From: Auxenochlorella pyrenoidosa
Lineage: Eukaryota > Chlorophyta > Trebouxiophyceae > Chlorellales > Chlorellaceae
DNA: 64,000 bases
Assembly (NCBI GenBank): GCA_001430745.1
Contig: KQ482032.1
Location: forward strand, 559,103-623,102
Direction: 5' to 3'
In this document: piece after piece, positions 21,874 through 33,400 of the stretch
Layout: each line of letters opens with the position of its first letter
Numbering within the stretch: the stretch's first letter is position 1
Notes under the pieces: model-generated
Told to the model about the DNA's origin: nothing
Databases searched by the model: none
Seen by the model: the letters and a program-made list of their open reading frames with translations, nothing else
Position numbers and translations under genes: made by a program

Positions 21874-24165
21874 ATGCGGGGGCCAGCGCTGCTGCTCGCC
21901 CTGCTGTTGGCAGCCGTCGCGTGCCGGGCGCAGGTTGTGGTGGACAACGGCAAGGCTGCGGGGACCTACGACCCCTGTCTGGACCCGCCAACGGGCGTCA
22001 GCGTGGTGCGGGGGCTGCACGAGGGCACTGCGCGTTCCGTCTCGCTTGCAGCGAGCTTTCTGCCCCTTGCTTGTCCCGTTTACTAGAGAGATGTCCCTGG
22101 GGTGTCTGCAGGGTGATCCCTTCGTGTTTGGCCTCGCCTTCTGGCCCGGTGGCAAGGTGTCAGACTGGTGCGCCGCCACCGCCGCTGCCGCCAACCCCTG
22201 CCATCGCTCGTTGCTGCTTTGCATGCATTCAGCCTCTCAACCGGTCCTTCCAACAGAGCTACCGCCAGTCTTGTCGCGACGCAAGGATGGTTAGCCTGCT
22301 TGTACTGCCTGCTGGGTGCTCAGCCGCAAGCGGCTGGGCGGCACTGCGCCAAGCACGCACCCCGTGCACTGGTCGTGTCTGCGCAGGGGTGCGCCTTACA
22401 ATGCAACGTCAGGGGCGCCTGGCCTGAACCCCTGCCTGGAGCTGCCTGTGACTACCAACACAGGGCAGACGGAGGGCACCTACCAGTCCTATCTGGTGAG
22501 GGCACGTGCTGGGAACTGAACCGGCTTGCAGGCAGGCGGCCCGCGGTCAGGCGCGCAAGGTTGCGCAAATGCTCACGCAGCGCTGTCGCCGCAGCCGTGC
22601 GTGCGCCTCTCAAGTGCAGCCTCAGTCACTGCACTTGGGTGCATGCCTGCTTGCATGGCCCTTGTTGCGGCGGCCCAGGGTGCACAACCTGGCTGCCGCG
22701 CTGCTTGGCCCGTGCCCGCAGAACTCCAAGGGCGTGGTGTGGGGCACCTACATGATCAAGGTGGACACCCTGGCGGGGCTGCGCGCCAGCCGCGCGGAGA
22801 TCGACCAGATCTGGAAGCAGGTGCGCCGGCGGCTGCCGGGCCCCCCTGCCGCCCGCCGCGCATGGTGAGCTGTCGAGGCCCCCAGTCGGGATTTAACGGC
22901 GGCAGCGCCCTGCCCTGGGAACCACAGCGGCATGCCTGCGCCCACGCTCCGCCCCACCCGCCTGCCCGCAGGTCCTGGCCGGCATGCAGGACTCGCCAGT
23001 CATCTCGGTGGTGGCCTTCCGCGGGCAGAACCGCTCCGAGGCGCAGTACATCCGCAGCAACAGCAGCACCGAGACGCAGGGCACCGGCATCGTGCAGCAG
23101 CTCAGCCTGCTGGTGTCCTGGGACCGCGGCGCCTTTGCGGGGTTCACCTGGTACAACGGCGGGCCCTGCGACAGCTGCGGCGGCCCCACCGGCGGCACGT
23201 GCGTGCAGACGGCGTACGAGCCCAGCTACCAGCAGTACACGGAGAGCGCGTGCGCATGTGAGGGGGCGGGCACCGGGGGAGGGGGGGCAGCAGTGGCGGC
23301 GCTGGGGGAAGATGGCAGGCCTGGTGGCTGCTGCGTGCCCGCAGGAGGGCCTGTTGGGGTGGCGGCAAGTGCTGCTGTTGCAACCGCTGCAGCATTCCAG
23401 CCCAGGCCAAGCAGTGTCGTGCAGGCCAAGTGGGCAGCTCACCATCCTCGCCTTGTTGCGCCGAGTTTCTGCCCCAACCCTCCGCCCCTTCTATGCCAAC
23501 GCGCCGCCCTTTCCCCTCGACCGCCTTCAACCACTGCAGGGTCTTTTCAGGAGTGCGCTTGCGACAAGGGGCTGGAGTGCCCCGCCAACAACTGCACCAC
23601 AACCGTCTATGTGGGGCATCGCGGCTCGGACAAGCCGGGCCGCACTATGCAGACTGGCTACCAAATCCAACAGATCAACCAGTACAGCATCACCTCATTC
23701 TTCTGGAAGCTCATCGATGGGGTGCGCTCGCCTCTCCAGCTGCGCTGCCGGCAGTTGCATGGCAGGCATTGCAACCGCCTTGCTAGGGGGCCTAAGAGCA
23801 GGCAGGGTGGCTGCTGCTTCAGCTGCTCTGTCCACCACCTCGAGCATACCTGCCCTGCTTACATGGGGCTTCACCCAAGTGATTGTGCGCTCATTGTTGG
23901 ATCCCCAGCGAATCTCCCAAGCTGCTCATGCATGTGCTTCGCTGGTGCTCTGCACTTGGGGTGCTCGTCGGCCCCAGCCATCTGCTTGCGCTGGTTGCTC
24001 CCTATGCAGGTGCTCAACGTCTTTGGCAACAGCGGCCTCACTGACAGCGCAGGCGCGCAGAGCACAGCACCCGTGGTGCTTGGTGGCACCACCGAGGCTG
24101 ACGTGGCTGCAGCACAAGCTGCGCAGCAGGAGCAGGGGCAGCCGCTGGCAGCTGGCAGCCGCTGA
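21874..24165 (+). CDS. Secreted cysteine-containing glycoprotein of unknown function
   Basis: The ATG at 21874 opens a clear signal peptide (MRGPALLLALLLAAVACRAQ). About eight exons follow: DPFVFGLAFWPGG, LNRSFQQSYRQSC, APYNATSGAPGLNPCLELP, GVVWGTYMIKVDTLAGLRAS, an exon near 22977-23260 (MQDSPVISVVAFRGQNRSEA, WYNGGPCDSCGGPTGGTC), an exon near 23540-23720 (FQECACDKGLECPANNC, INQYSITSFFWKLIDG) and a final Ala/Gln-rich exon stopping at 24163-24165. I see several N-glycosylation sequons and paired cysteines, and no GPI signal or transmembrane segment. I do not recognise the family. Features fit an extracellular or cell-wall protein; the pattern is not clearly pherophorin. The first two intron boundaries are approximate. 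Confidence 0.65.
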
Positions 24166-24544
24166 GAACGCAGGCGTGAGCTTTTGACCGCTATATTCTT
24201 TGCTGACTGACTCTGTGCTTGCTTTCGCCTCCCCTCTTGCTGCATCTGAGCCCTATAATGTGTAATGTGTAATCCCAAACCTGGAGGACGCAACAGGGCA
24301 ACAGGCCAGCCTGCTGCAAACGTCGGCATGCTGTGCCGGCGCTGGCGTTGAGCAGGAAGGCGCGAGTCATGGGCCCTGCTGCTCTATATTCAGGCTAGGC
24401 TGTTGCATGACAACACGCGCTGTCAACCGCGGGTTACCTCGCTCCTGCTCCCACCCATCCTGAGCACAAGAGAGACAAGGCTCCCCTAACCTTGGCAGCC
24501 TTGTTGCTGCTGAGCAGCTCCAGGAACCTGTTGCCGGCCTCACC
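24166..24544. other. Gap between secreted-protein gene and small two-exon gene
   Basis: This 379-base interval holds the 3' UTR with the tandem TGTAA elements and the presumed promoter of the small gene. No exon is supported. Confidence 0.5.
24261..24272 (+). terminator. Tandem TGTAA polyadenylation signals
   Basis: Two TGTAA elements at 24261-24265 and 24268-24272 lie about 100 bases after the stop of the secreted-protein gene, the expected spacing for a chlorophyte poly(A) signal. Confidence 0.6.
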
Positions 24545-25024
24545 ATGAGTACAGAGGACAGGGCTCATGGGCCCAAGGGCGCCAAGCCAGAGCTGGAGGC
24601 CGGCACCTTCCAGCTCACGCGGGAGCACCAACAGGCCGAGGAGCACAGCCCAAACCCTGCACATGTCACCGAGGGTGAGCCCTGCTTGTGACAGGACAAA
24701 TGGTGCCTGTGTGCCAGGACCTACCGCCTGCATGGCATGCGGAGGTGGGCGCGGCGGCGGCGGCGGCTAGGGCGGCAACCCTTGGGGCGCAGCAGCCAAG
24801 AGCCACAGCAAATCTTTTACACGTGGTTCAGACATATTAACAGTGAACTGTCCTCCATGTGCCCTGCAGGGGAGGGCAGCGTGGGCGCCACATCCGCACA
24901 GGTTGACTCTGCTGGCTTTGGCAGCGGCCCCTCTTGCATCAGCATGACCGACGTGGGCCGCCAGCAGCGTGAGCAGGCCGACCCTGCGCTGCAGCGCGGG
25001 CAGGCCACCAAGAAGGAGCAGTGA
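24545..25024 (+). CDS. Small hydrophilic protein of unknown function, two exons
   Basis: An ATG in a good context (CACC ATG A) at 24545 opens MSTEDRAHGPKGAKPELEAG. Exon 1 runs to 24674 and ends GAG G before GTGAGC. Exon 2 runs from 24870, after CCCTGCAG, to the stop at 25022-25024 and ends GQATKKEQ. The phases fit exactly (130 bases, then 155 bases), giving 94 residues rich in Glu, Gln, Ser and Lys, with no signal peptide and no hydrophobic stretch. The composition suggests a disordered or stress-type protein, but I recognise no family. A single-exon prediction would miss exon 1 because it is under 60 codons. Transcript evidence would decide whether the gene is real. Confidence 0.5.
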
Positions 25025-25720
25025 AAAGAAAGCAGTGTGGGCCTGGGCCTGCTTAGTTGGGCTGCAGCCGGACAGTGCAATGCGCTGTATGTGGCCGGTT
25101 GCCCCCGGCAGCACATGTGCTGTGAGCCTGCTGCCATGCGTTTGTTGCCGCATTAACCATGATGCCCTTGTTCTGTGGCATTATCATACTTGCAGTCGAT
25201 CTTTGCCTGCCAAAGCCCCCCATATGTGTGAAAACGGAGTGTTGAGTCGTGAACAGGGGAGAGTGTGGTGAGCCAATATGAGCAGAGATTGGAGTACAGA
25301 ATTGGTTTTGGTGGTCAGCAGTGCAGTCAAATTTGGGTGGTGAGGGTCAGTCAAAGTCTAGTCGAAAGTGCATGCCAGTAATAATGCTCCCAGCATTCAC
25401 AGATGGCGCCCCGCGCTGTGCTGGCTGCCGCCGCTGCTGTTGTTGCCAAGGCGTGGCACCTTGGCGGCCCCAAAAGCCATGTGCGCAGGTACGGCATCGC
25501 CAGGCATGCGGAAGCTTGAGGACACAGACAGCAGCTTGCGCTTGCCAGGCTGTGCAGCACCACCCACCGCTGTGGCCGTGCTGGTGGCAGGCCTGTAGAG
25601 TGGGCAGGCATAGGGTGTAGTTTCATCGGCTTTTGAGGCAGCTGCATACCGGGGCTCACAATGCGGCTGCACATTGAGCATGGACCAGCAGCAACAGCAG
25701 GGACTGCCGCGCCCCTGGAC
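25025..25720. other. Convergent interval; possible unresolved terminal exon on the minus strand
   Basis: Between the small gene and the coiled-coil gene, the minus strand has an open frame from 25681 to 25397. Its residues look protein-like (SKADETTPYACPLYRP, LLSVSSSFRMPGDAVPAHM). I could not join it in phase to the coiled-coil gene: the donor at its last exon leaves two bases, and no acceptor with the matching phase and a workable intron length exists. The rest shows nothing. Confidence 0.35.
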
Positions 25721-28700
25721 TCACCGAGCCAGCGACACGCCGATGGCCTTCTGCAGCTGCGCCGTGATGGGCATGTGGCTCAGGTCCTGACGCTGAGCCG
25801 CCGCAGCCACCACCCTGTAGATATTACGTAGTAAAAATGTTGCACAGTGAGGTAGGCAGTCTGGCATGTTGCGACAGTGGGGATGCTCAGGCCACGCTGC
25901 TCAGCAGTCCCTGCTTGCTCACCGCTCTGTCAGGGACGCCAGTGGGCGCTGCTCCACACGCGAGACAGGGGGCTTGGGCAGCGCAGCAGCCTCAGCTGCT
26001 GCCTTGCTCCCTGCTGCGTGCAGGCTGCCGGCATGCGCGGCTGCTTCTGACAGCAGGTTGAGGCCTGCCTCATTCTCTGTATTGCCTGCTGGCCGTGTCT
26101 TGGCTCCTGCTGCTCTGGTGGCCTGTGGCATACAAAGTTGCATGCAAAGATGTGTTTTGCAGTTGGAAGCACCAGAGGTAAAGCAGCAGCCTGCGAAGCA
26201 CAGCTGAATGTGTGCACACAACCCTCAACCTTGCCCCCTCACCTTGGACTGCTTGTCCGGCCTGTTGCGATCCGCATCCTGCAAGTGCACACAGAAAGGG
26301 TTGAGCCATTGCCAGCCTCTCCAGCAACCACATTGGCAAATAGTAGGCTGGAGCATCTCTATTTAGGAGGCAGGACATCAAGCAGCCTACCTCAGGTGCC
26401 TCTGCCTTCTTGCGCTTTTGCTTGGGCCCTCCCTCGTCGCTGGCCCGGGCGCTTGGAGCACCAGTCGCCCCGCGCTTGGCATCCTGCTGCTGCTGCTGCT
26501 GCTCCAGAGCAACCTCAGACTCGTCCTCGCTGTCACTCAAGCTGGCTGCCTGCTGCTGGTGTTGAGCGGCCGCCGCTGCTGCATCGCTGCCGCCCATCCA
26601 GTATGCGCCTGCCTGCTTGCGCTCACGCCGCGGCCGGCCGGCATTCCCTGCGGGCTCCTCTGCTGCCACAGCTGCTGAGGAGCCCTTCAATTGCTTCTTG
26701 CCCTTGTCCCTGCTGCCCTTGAGCTTGGGCTGTGAGAAGTCTGGGTCAGCCGCTGCCTCCCCACTGTCGTCATCCCAGCTTGCATCCTCGCTGTCGCTGT
26801 CTGCTGCAACCACAGCATGCTCCTTCTGCTCCCGCACAGCAGCTGCCGCCCGTTTCTTCGCCTCTGCTGCAGTAGCTGGAACATGCTGCTTCTCCGCCAC
26901 TGCCGCCGCTGATTGCTGCGCCTTGCTCTGACCTGACTTGCGCTGTCTCTGTCCCTGTGCCCGCCCAGCAGCTCCCTCCGTCGGATGCTCAGCTGCAGCA
27001 GCCTTCGCGCCCATCCTTTTCTTGCCTGCATTCTTGACAGCAGCTGCCTGCTCGGCTTCTCCATGCTGCTGCTGCTGCTGCCGCTGCTTGCCCCACTCTG
27101 GGCCTGCTGCTGCAATTGCACGTGCAGCTGCTGCAGCGGCGGCAGCAGGCCCATTGCTGGGACCAGGCGCACCCCCATCGCCAGCTGCGGCCTCAGCGGC
27201 GCCAACAGCAGAGCGGTGGCGCGCAAGAAAGCCAGTGCCAGGTGTGCCAGCGAGGTCGTCGGCCAGGGAGCCCACCAATTCCATGGTTTGGGTCAGCTGC
27301 ACATGCGGAATAAAACAAACGCTTGTCAGGGCGTCGTCACATTGTTAAGTGGCTGCTCACACAGCACCGCGCAACCAGGCTCTCTGCAGTGAGCAGGTGC
27401 AATCCTTGATTGGCCCAATGCCTGCATTTTCATTCACATCCTTCGATGAACCCGGCCTGCGCACCTCACGGGCAGGCGTGTCGTTCAGGCGCTGCGTCTT
27501 GAGCTGCTGGATGAGCGAATCCCTGGCTGCCAGGCTGCGCTGCAGCCGCTCCACCTCGCGCTGCACCTGGTTGGCCTTGGCCTTCTGGACCTGTCAGGTT
27601 GGAGGGAAGAGTGATTGGGAAGGGAGCATTGAGGTGGGCAGGCATGGGCACGCTAGTGGCCCTTCAACATAGGTTCATGTTCTCATGCCAGCCTACAGTC
27701 CAGCCACATAAGGCAGCAGCAGCAGCAGTGGCGGCGGCGGGGGGCCAACCTGCGCATCTGCCTCCGCATCCACCCGCTGCTTCTTCTCCTCAAACAGCTG
27801 TGCCTGCAGGCCTGCCAGCTGCTCCTGCAGCTTGCCGTCCAGCTTTGTGCTTGTCTCATGCGCCAGCTTCTTGAGGTCCTGCAGAGGCAGGAAAGGAGCA
27901 AGGAGAGCAGCCATGTAGGTACCCCAGGTCAAACCAGCGCGAACAATCGACAAAACCTATTTGGGTGCCAAGGTGCATGAAACTGCGGCGGGGCTGGGCA
28001 TGCCTGGCTGGGCATGCCTGGCCGCACGACTTGCCTGGCTGAAGTGCTGCATGTCAGACTGCAGGCGCTCCTTCTCAGCCAGCAGCGCCTCCTTTTGCCG
28101 CAACGTCTGCTCTGCCAGGTTGGCGCGCTCCTGCAGGCCATGCAGGGTGTGAGAAAAGCCTCAAACACCGGTCAGGGTGTGGGTGAGTCAATGTCAACAG
28201 GTATGCTGTTAGGCTCTGCGGACCCTTGCAAGCTTGCGCTGGCTCAGTGTAGCCATGGGGCCCAGCCGGCTACCCTGTCATGCCCACCTGAGCAGCAGCT
28301 GCAGTTTGGTCGGCCAGCGCAGCACGCTCCTGTGCTGCTGCCAGCTGCTCCTGCAAGCGCGTGCAGTTGGCGCGTGCCTCTGCCAGGGCAGCCTGCGCCT
28401 CGTCTCCGCTGGCCACTGCCACTGCCTGCTCCTCTGCCAGCTGCCTGTCACGGTCTGCCACAGCTTCCTGAGCTCGCAGCAGGTCGGCTTGTACCGACGC
28501 GAGCACAGCGCCCCGCTCCACCAGGCGCGCCTCCAGCGTTGCTGCTCGCTGCAGCAGCACAGCCGCCGCGGCGCCTGCTGCCCTGCCTGCCGCTGCCTCC
28601 AGCTCCGCCTGGCGGCGCAGCCGTGCAGCGTTGGCGCGGTAGCGCTCCACATCTTCGTGCGCGCTGGACAGCCGCACCTTGAGCAGCGCGGTGCGCTGCC

Positions 28701-29105
28701 GCCAGCGGTGCAGGTCCACCCGGTTCTTGGCCAGGTCGAGGTCCAGGTGCGCAGCCGCCAGCGCAAGCGCGCGCTCGCGCTGCAGGGACATCCACCGAGC
28801 CGATGACGAAGTCGCAGCCATGGCATGGGCAATGCTGCCGGGACAATCGCAGTGCTATGGACAGCCGGCAACAGTGGGGCGCCCGCCTCTCCCGCCCCGG
28901 CAGGACCTACCTCTTGAGCCGAGCGCTGCAGGCGCTGCACCTCCAGCGTCCCCTGTGCCACCGCCACAGCGTGCTTCACTCTGACATGGCCAAGCAGGCG
29001 GGCGTCCAGCGCTTCAGTTGCGCGCTGCCCGGCCAGGCGCGCCTCCAGCTCCGCTTGTCTGCGATCAGGATCCGGGCCCCGCCAGACTGCCGGGGCGACC
29101 TCCAT
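25721..29105 (-). CDS. Coiled-coil protein with charged, low-complexity C-terminal half
   Basis: From ATG 29105 (MEVAPAVWRGPDPDRRQAEL) the exons encode long heptad-like helices, for example RLRRQAELEAAAGRA, LRQKEALLAEKERLQSDMQ, KLQEQLAGLQAQLFEEKKQR and REVERLQRSLAARDSLIQQ. A large exon at about 26400-27295 is Ala/Gln/Lys-rich with acidic Ser-Asp-Glu patches (DSDSEDASWDDDSGE, SLSDSEDESE) and a basic KQKRKKAE stretch resembling a nuclear signal. Later exons end SHMPITAQLQKAIGVSLAR with a stop at 25721-25723. No enzymatic domain is visible. Nuclear or chromosome-structural roles would fit, but I cannot name a family. The start is uncertain: the join from the first exon is only in phase if CCATAG near 28854 is used as acceptor, and ATG 28821 is an alternative. 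One intron begins GC (28033-28034). Confidence 0.6.
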
Positions 29106-29636
29106 GGCGCCGCTGCCCGACCAGCTGCTCCCGACTGTCGCAGGTCGAACCGAAGGCAGAGCTTCACAACGGCTGGTGCGGCCAGTTGGACAGGCGTTTT
29201 CGTTAGCGCTATGCGTTGCGACAAAACAATGCTAAGGAGCCGACTGAGTGTCTTGGTTGGTGCCAGCAGCACGGCGTAGCACGCCACACATCTCTACGCG
29301 TGCGCCCTTTCCCTCTGGGGGTCCCTCGTGCATCGTCTTCCACTTGACCATGGTAACACTCAGGAAGCTCAAAAGCTGCATGCCAGGCCTGCACAGAAGG
29401 CAGGCCATCCATGAACTGGGCATCGCCAATGCAGAGCGGGCTTACAGATGCCAAGTGCCAAGGCACCATGCACAGGAGCTAGCAGGGGATTGGGGGAATA
29501 AAAGTAAGGCAGAAGAAGAAAACGAAAGTGCAGTTTGGGGCGAAGAGAGAGGGCTGCGCAGCTTGGCGGCTGCTGCCAGTAACGGGACGGATAGAGAGCG
29601 GCGGCATGTCATTCGTTGTGCTGCAGGCTGCGGTCT
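29106..29636. other. bL33m 3' region and upstream region of the coiled-coil gene
   Basis: This 531-base interval between two genes on the minus strand has no supported exon. It must contain both the end of the bL33m transcript and the promoter of the coiled-coil gene. Confidence 0.5.
29442..29446 (-). terminator. TGTAA signal downstream of bL33m
   Basis: Reverse-strand TGTAA lies about 190 bases after the bL33m stop and is the nearest such element. Confidence 0.4.
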
Positions 29637-30057
29637 TCACTTGAGCTTAGTCTCCGTGAAGAGCACGTGCCGCTGCACTCGAGGGTCGTACCTGCAGAGC
29701 AAGGAGCAGCGGAGAGGATGAGCCCATGGATCAGCCGCTGCTGCAGACAGCAGCACATGCAGCCGCCGCCTGCAGCCACAGCTGGACAGCAAGCCTGCGC
29801 TGCACAGATGCATTCTGTTGGATTGCGGCAGCACTTGAAGACCGGTGTTGCTGCACAGCAACCCCGGCTGCTGGGCTGGTCTGATGCAGGCTTGACCCGC
29901 CGACACCCCAGACAAACGCTTCTTGTCCCCGTCCTCACTTGACAAACTCCAGCTTCTTGGGCAGCTTGCGCGGGTTCTTGCGTGCCACATAGAAATACCC
30001 GGTTCCCGCGGTGCTGAGCAGCTTGACCAGCAGCGTGGCTGCCTTCTTGCCCGCCAT
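29637..30057 (-). CDS. MRPL33: Mitochondrial 50S-type ribosomal protein bL33m
   Basis: Two exons, 29939-30057 and 29637-29691, join in phase to 57 residues starting [18 protein letters not shown] and ending [18 protein letters not shown]. The motif [20 protein letters not shown] followed by YDPRVxRHVLFTE is diagnostic of bL33. The protein lacks the zinc-binding cysteine pairs, as mitochondrial bL33 usually does. Length matches the family. It sits in the large subunit of the mitoribosome near the E site. The AA/G split codon across the intron confirms the junction. The gene is divergent from CWC27, and its leader just upstream of the ATG holds a run of CCG triplets. Confidence 0.95.
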
Positions 30058-30478
30058 GACGCAGGGGTGGCGGCGGCGGCGGCGGCAATAGTGATGCCCA
30101 ATCGACGCCTGCTCCCCCTTGCCGGCGCTGCGAGTTGATTTACTGGAGCTTTTGCTCCCCGCGCAGGCAAGAAACCGGGCGAGTGCAGCAACAAAGGTGT
30201 GCGGCAGTGGAAGGGAACGACGTATTGTGTGTCCGGGACTTTCAGATTATTCTGGCAAGCTGCCCTTAGCGATGGTAGCACGGGTTTTCGCCAGAGGCCC
30301 GCTCGCGGCCATAGCAGACGCAGCATGCCTCTCCTCCGTGTCTTTTCCGCCGATCTGCACCTGCACGACACTGCGGACAATACCCGCTCCCTTCTGTCCA
30401 CGAGGGGCACACTGTAGCTGCGTCCCGGCGGGGCGCGCCTCTTGTCTCGCCTCTTTCGTTGACGCGAGGACCGCAACC
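30058..30478. promoter_or_regulatory. Divergent promoter region, bL33m / CWC27
   Basis: These 421 bases separate two divergent start codons. The bL33m side holds about six CCG triplets (30069-30086) and a CCAAT box at 30098-30102. Nothing coding is supported. Promoter function is inferred from position. Confidence 0.45.
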
Positions 30479-33400
30479 ATGAGTCAAGTGTACAACTTGG
30501 AGCCCCCTACCCAGGGAAAGGTGCGCTGGGCTGCCTGCACTGCCGCCCGCGGCCTGCCTGCCGCCACTCCTGCCTGCACCCGGCCAAACTGCCGCTGCGC
30601 CTCCTCCACCAAACTCTGCTGCTTCCTTGCCCCGCAGGTGGTGCTCCGTACCACGCTGGGCGACCTGGACATTGAGCTGTGGCCCAAAGAGGCGCCCAAG
30701 GCTGTGCGCAACTTTGTGCAGCTCTGCATGGAGGGCTATTACGACGGCACCATCTTCCACCGCATGATCAAGGACTTCATGGTGCAGGGTGGGTGCTGGG
30801 ACGGCTGGGAACCTGCTCATGCAGCGTATGCGAGGCTGAATCACATGGCATGTTGGTAGGGCTGCCTGGCAGGTGCGCCAGCAGCGCCCTGTCTGTGCCG
30901 TGCGTCGCACCGTTCCGCTGCGCTCGGGGACGTTTTGTGCCGAGCTGCCGCACTGCATGCTGAGCAGGGGGCGCTGCCCACTGCCTGCAGGCGGCGACCC
31001 CACCGGCACTGGCAGTGGCGGCGAGTCCATCTATGGTCAACCTTTCAGGTAGGGGCCAGGCCTGGTGGTCAGCCCCTGATGTGCCCTTGCAGATTGCAGA
31101 GCTGGTGTTTTGGCAGCAAAGTTAGATGCCAGGCCGTCCACAGTCGTGCGCGCTGCAACTGAGAGGCCATCGGTCGCCGTACAGGCTGCATCTGCCAGGC
31201 TGCAGAAGGCCTGGGCAGTGAGGGCCTCTCGCTGCATCTCCTAAACGCACCTGCCTGCTCCACCGCCGTGGCCCTGCAGGGACGAGTTCCACTCCCGTCT
31301 CAAGTTCAACCACCGGGGCCTGGTGGCCTGCGCCAATCAGGTGCCAAGGGCTTGCTGCTGCCGCCCAAGTCCTGCGGAAGCGTGCCGAGCTGCTCCCCAG
31401 AGGCGTGGCCAGCAGCGCCCCGCCTGCACGTGGCGTGCTGCACCTCGCTGAGGGATGGCACGTTCGAAGGCCAGCCCAGCGCGGCCCCCGCCCCTGGCCG
31501 CCCTCCCCTGCCGCAGAACAAGCGCGACACCAACGGCTCCCAGTTCTTTGTCACGCTCGACCGCGCCGACCACTGCAACCGGCAGTACACCATCTTTGGA
31601 AAGGTCACGGGTGAGCAGCAGGGTGTGGGCGGGGCCATGGGTGAGCAGCGTTCCCTCCTCCCTTTTGAGCTGCACGTCGTCGCGCCGGCTCCGCAGCTGT
31701 CCAGCTGTGGGTCATTTACTGAGCTGCACTGCCATTGTTGGCATCCCCCTCCGTGGGCCTGTGGCAAGAATGCCCCCTGCAACCGTATCGGCACCGCCAT
31801 CTGCGCCCCTTCGCGCCCCATCGCAAGCTTGGCGCTCCCTGAACGCCCGTTGAGGGCGGAACGTGCTGCCCGCCCCCCCCCCAGGCGACACCATCTACAA
31901 CCTGTCGCGCTTCAGCGAGCTCGAGGTGGACGAGGACGACCGCCCCGCCCACCCCCCTGTGCTCAACCGCGCCGATGTGCTGTGGAACCCGTTTGACGAC
32001 CTCGTGCCGCGCGTGGACCGGTGGGCGGGGCGCGGCGGCGGGGGGCGGCGGGTGCGTGTTTTGCGGGGGCTCTGCATCACGCAGGCGCGTCCGCCGCGGA
32101 GCGATGGCGCATGAGGGGCGGGTGGCCATCGGCCGCTGCTCTGGCTCGGCGGCAGCCTTTGCCTGCAAAGGCTGCTGCTGCACGGTCCTGGCCGTGTGCC
32201 GCCAGGGCCGGGCTGGCTGGAGCGCTCCCTATGTCGCGCAGCGGCCATGCACCGACGCCGAAGGGCCTGGCATCGCTGCTGCAGTGACGCTCGCGAGGCA
32301 GCAGAGAAGGCGGCGGCAGAGCAGGCGGCGGCAGAGGCCAAGAAGCAGACGCGCAAGCAGGCCAAGAACTTCTCCCTCATGTCCTTTGGTGGGTGGGCAG
32401 GGCCGGCACAGGGTCTGCCCTGGCAGCACAGGCCGGGCTCACGAGGGGGCAGCGCCGGGGCCACGTTTGCACTGGGCAGGAGTGCCAGGGAGCGCTGTGC
32501 TGCGCAGGCCGCGCCGCTGCCTGCGCCTGCGGAGCACCGCCGGCCAAGCCGCCCTCTGTGCTGCGTGCTGCCGACGGCACCCCGCCCACCCCCCCCCCGC
32601 TGCCCAGGCGAGGAGGCCGAGGAGGAGGACGCGGAGGCGGCCGAGGCGGCGGCCAAGCTGAGGATCCGCAGCGCGCACGACGCCCTCGAGGACGAGCGCC
32701 TCGCCAAGGAGCCTGCGGTGGACATCGACCTGGACAGGCGCGCCCGCCCGCTGGGCCCGCTCCTTGCATGGCTGCTTTATGATGTTGCCTTCTGGGGAGC
32801 TGTTGCTGGATGGGCTGCTTGAGAAAAATGATTGGTCCGGGCGCGGGGGCAGGGGCCGACGGGCTGGCGGCCCGCGCAGGTGCAGCGTGCGTACGCGTGC
32901 ACTGTGCGTACGCGTGCACTTGAGCTGTAGAGCGTGGACGCAACAGCACAGGCCTGCCCTGGTGTTTTCCTGCAGTTGGTTGATTCTTCAGGGGCTCGAG
33001 AGAAGGGATTGAGCGTGCTGCCGCAACCCGCTGGCTTGCAGGGTGCGCCAGGCGATGCGCGCCGCAAAGCAGGCCAAGGAGCAGGAGGCCGCGGCGGCTG
33101 CAGCAGAGGACGGCGGCAGCGAGCGCGGCGACGAGGATTTTGGCAGCCACATGCTGAAGCAGATGCAGGCCAAGCGGCGGGCCATGGGGCTCGAGCCAGC
33201 GGAGGCCCCTGGAGCGGAGGGCCAGCGGGGGCAGGGCGCTGCCACGGAGCAGCGGCAGCAGCAGGGGGGCAACGAGCCGGAGCTGGACTATGGAGAGTCG
33301 GAGGAGGAGGAGGAGGCAGCGGCCGGTGGCGACAGCGGGGAGGACGAGGCAGGCGAGCCGGCGGCGCATGTTATGCCATGCTTGCGTGCCTGGCGTAACT

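Noticed and set aside
26938..27392. Long plus-strand ORFs opposite the coiled-coil gene
   Set aside because: They are Cys/Leu-rich shadows of the Ala/Gln/Lys-rich minus-strand exon and have no splice or start support.
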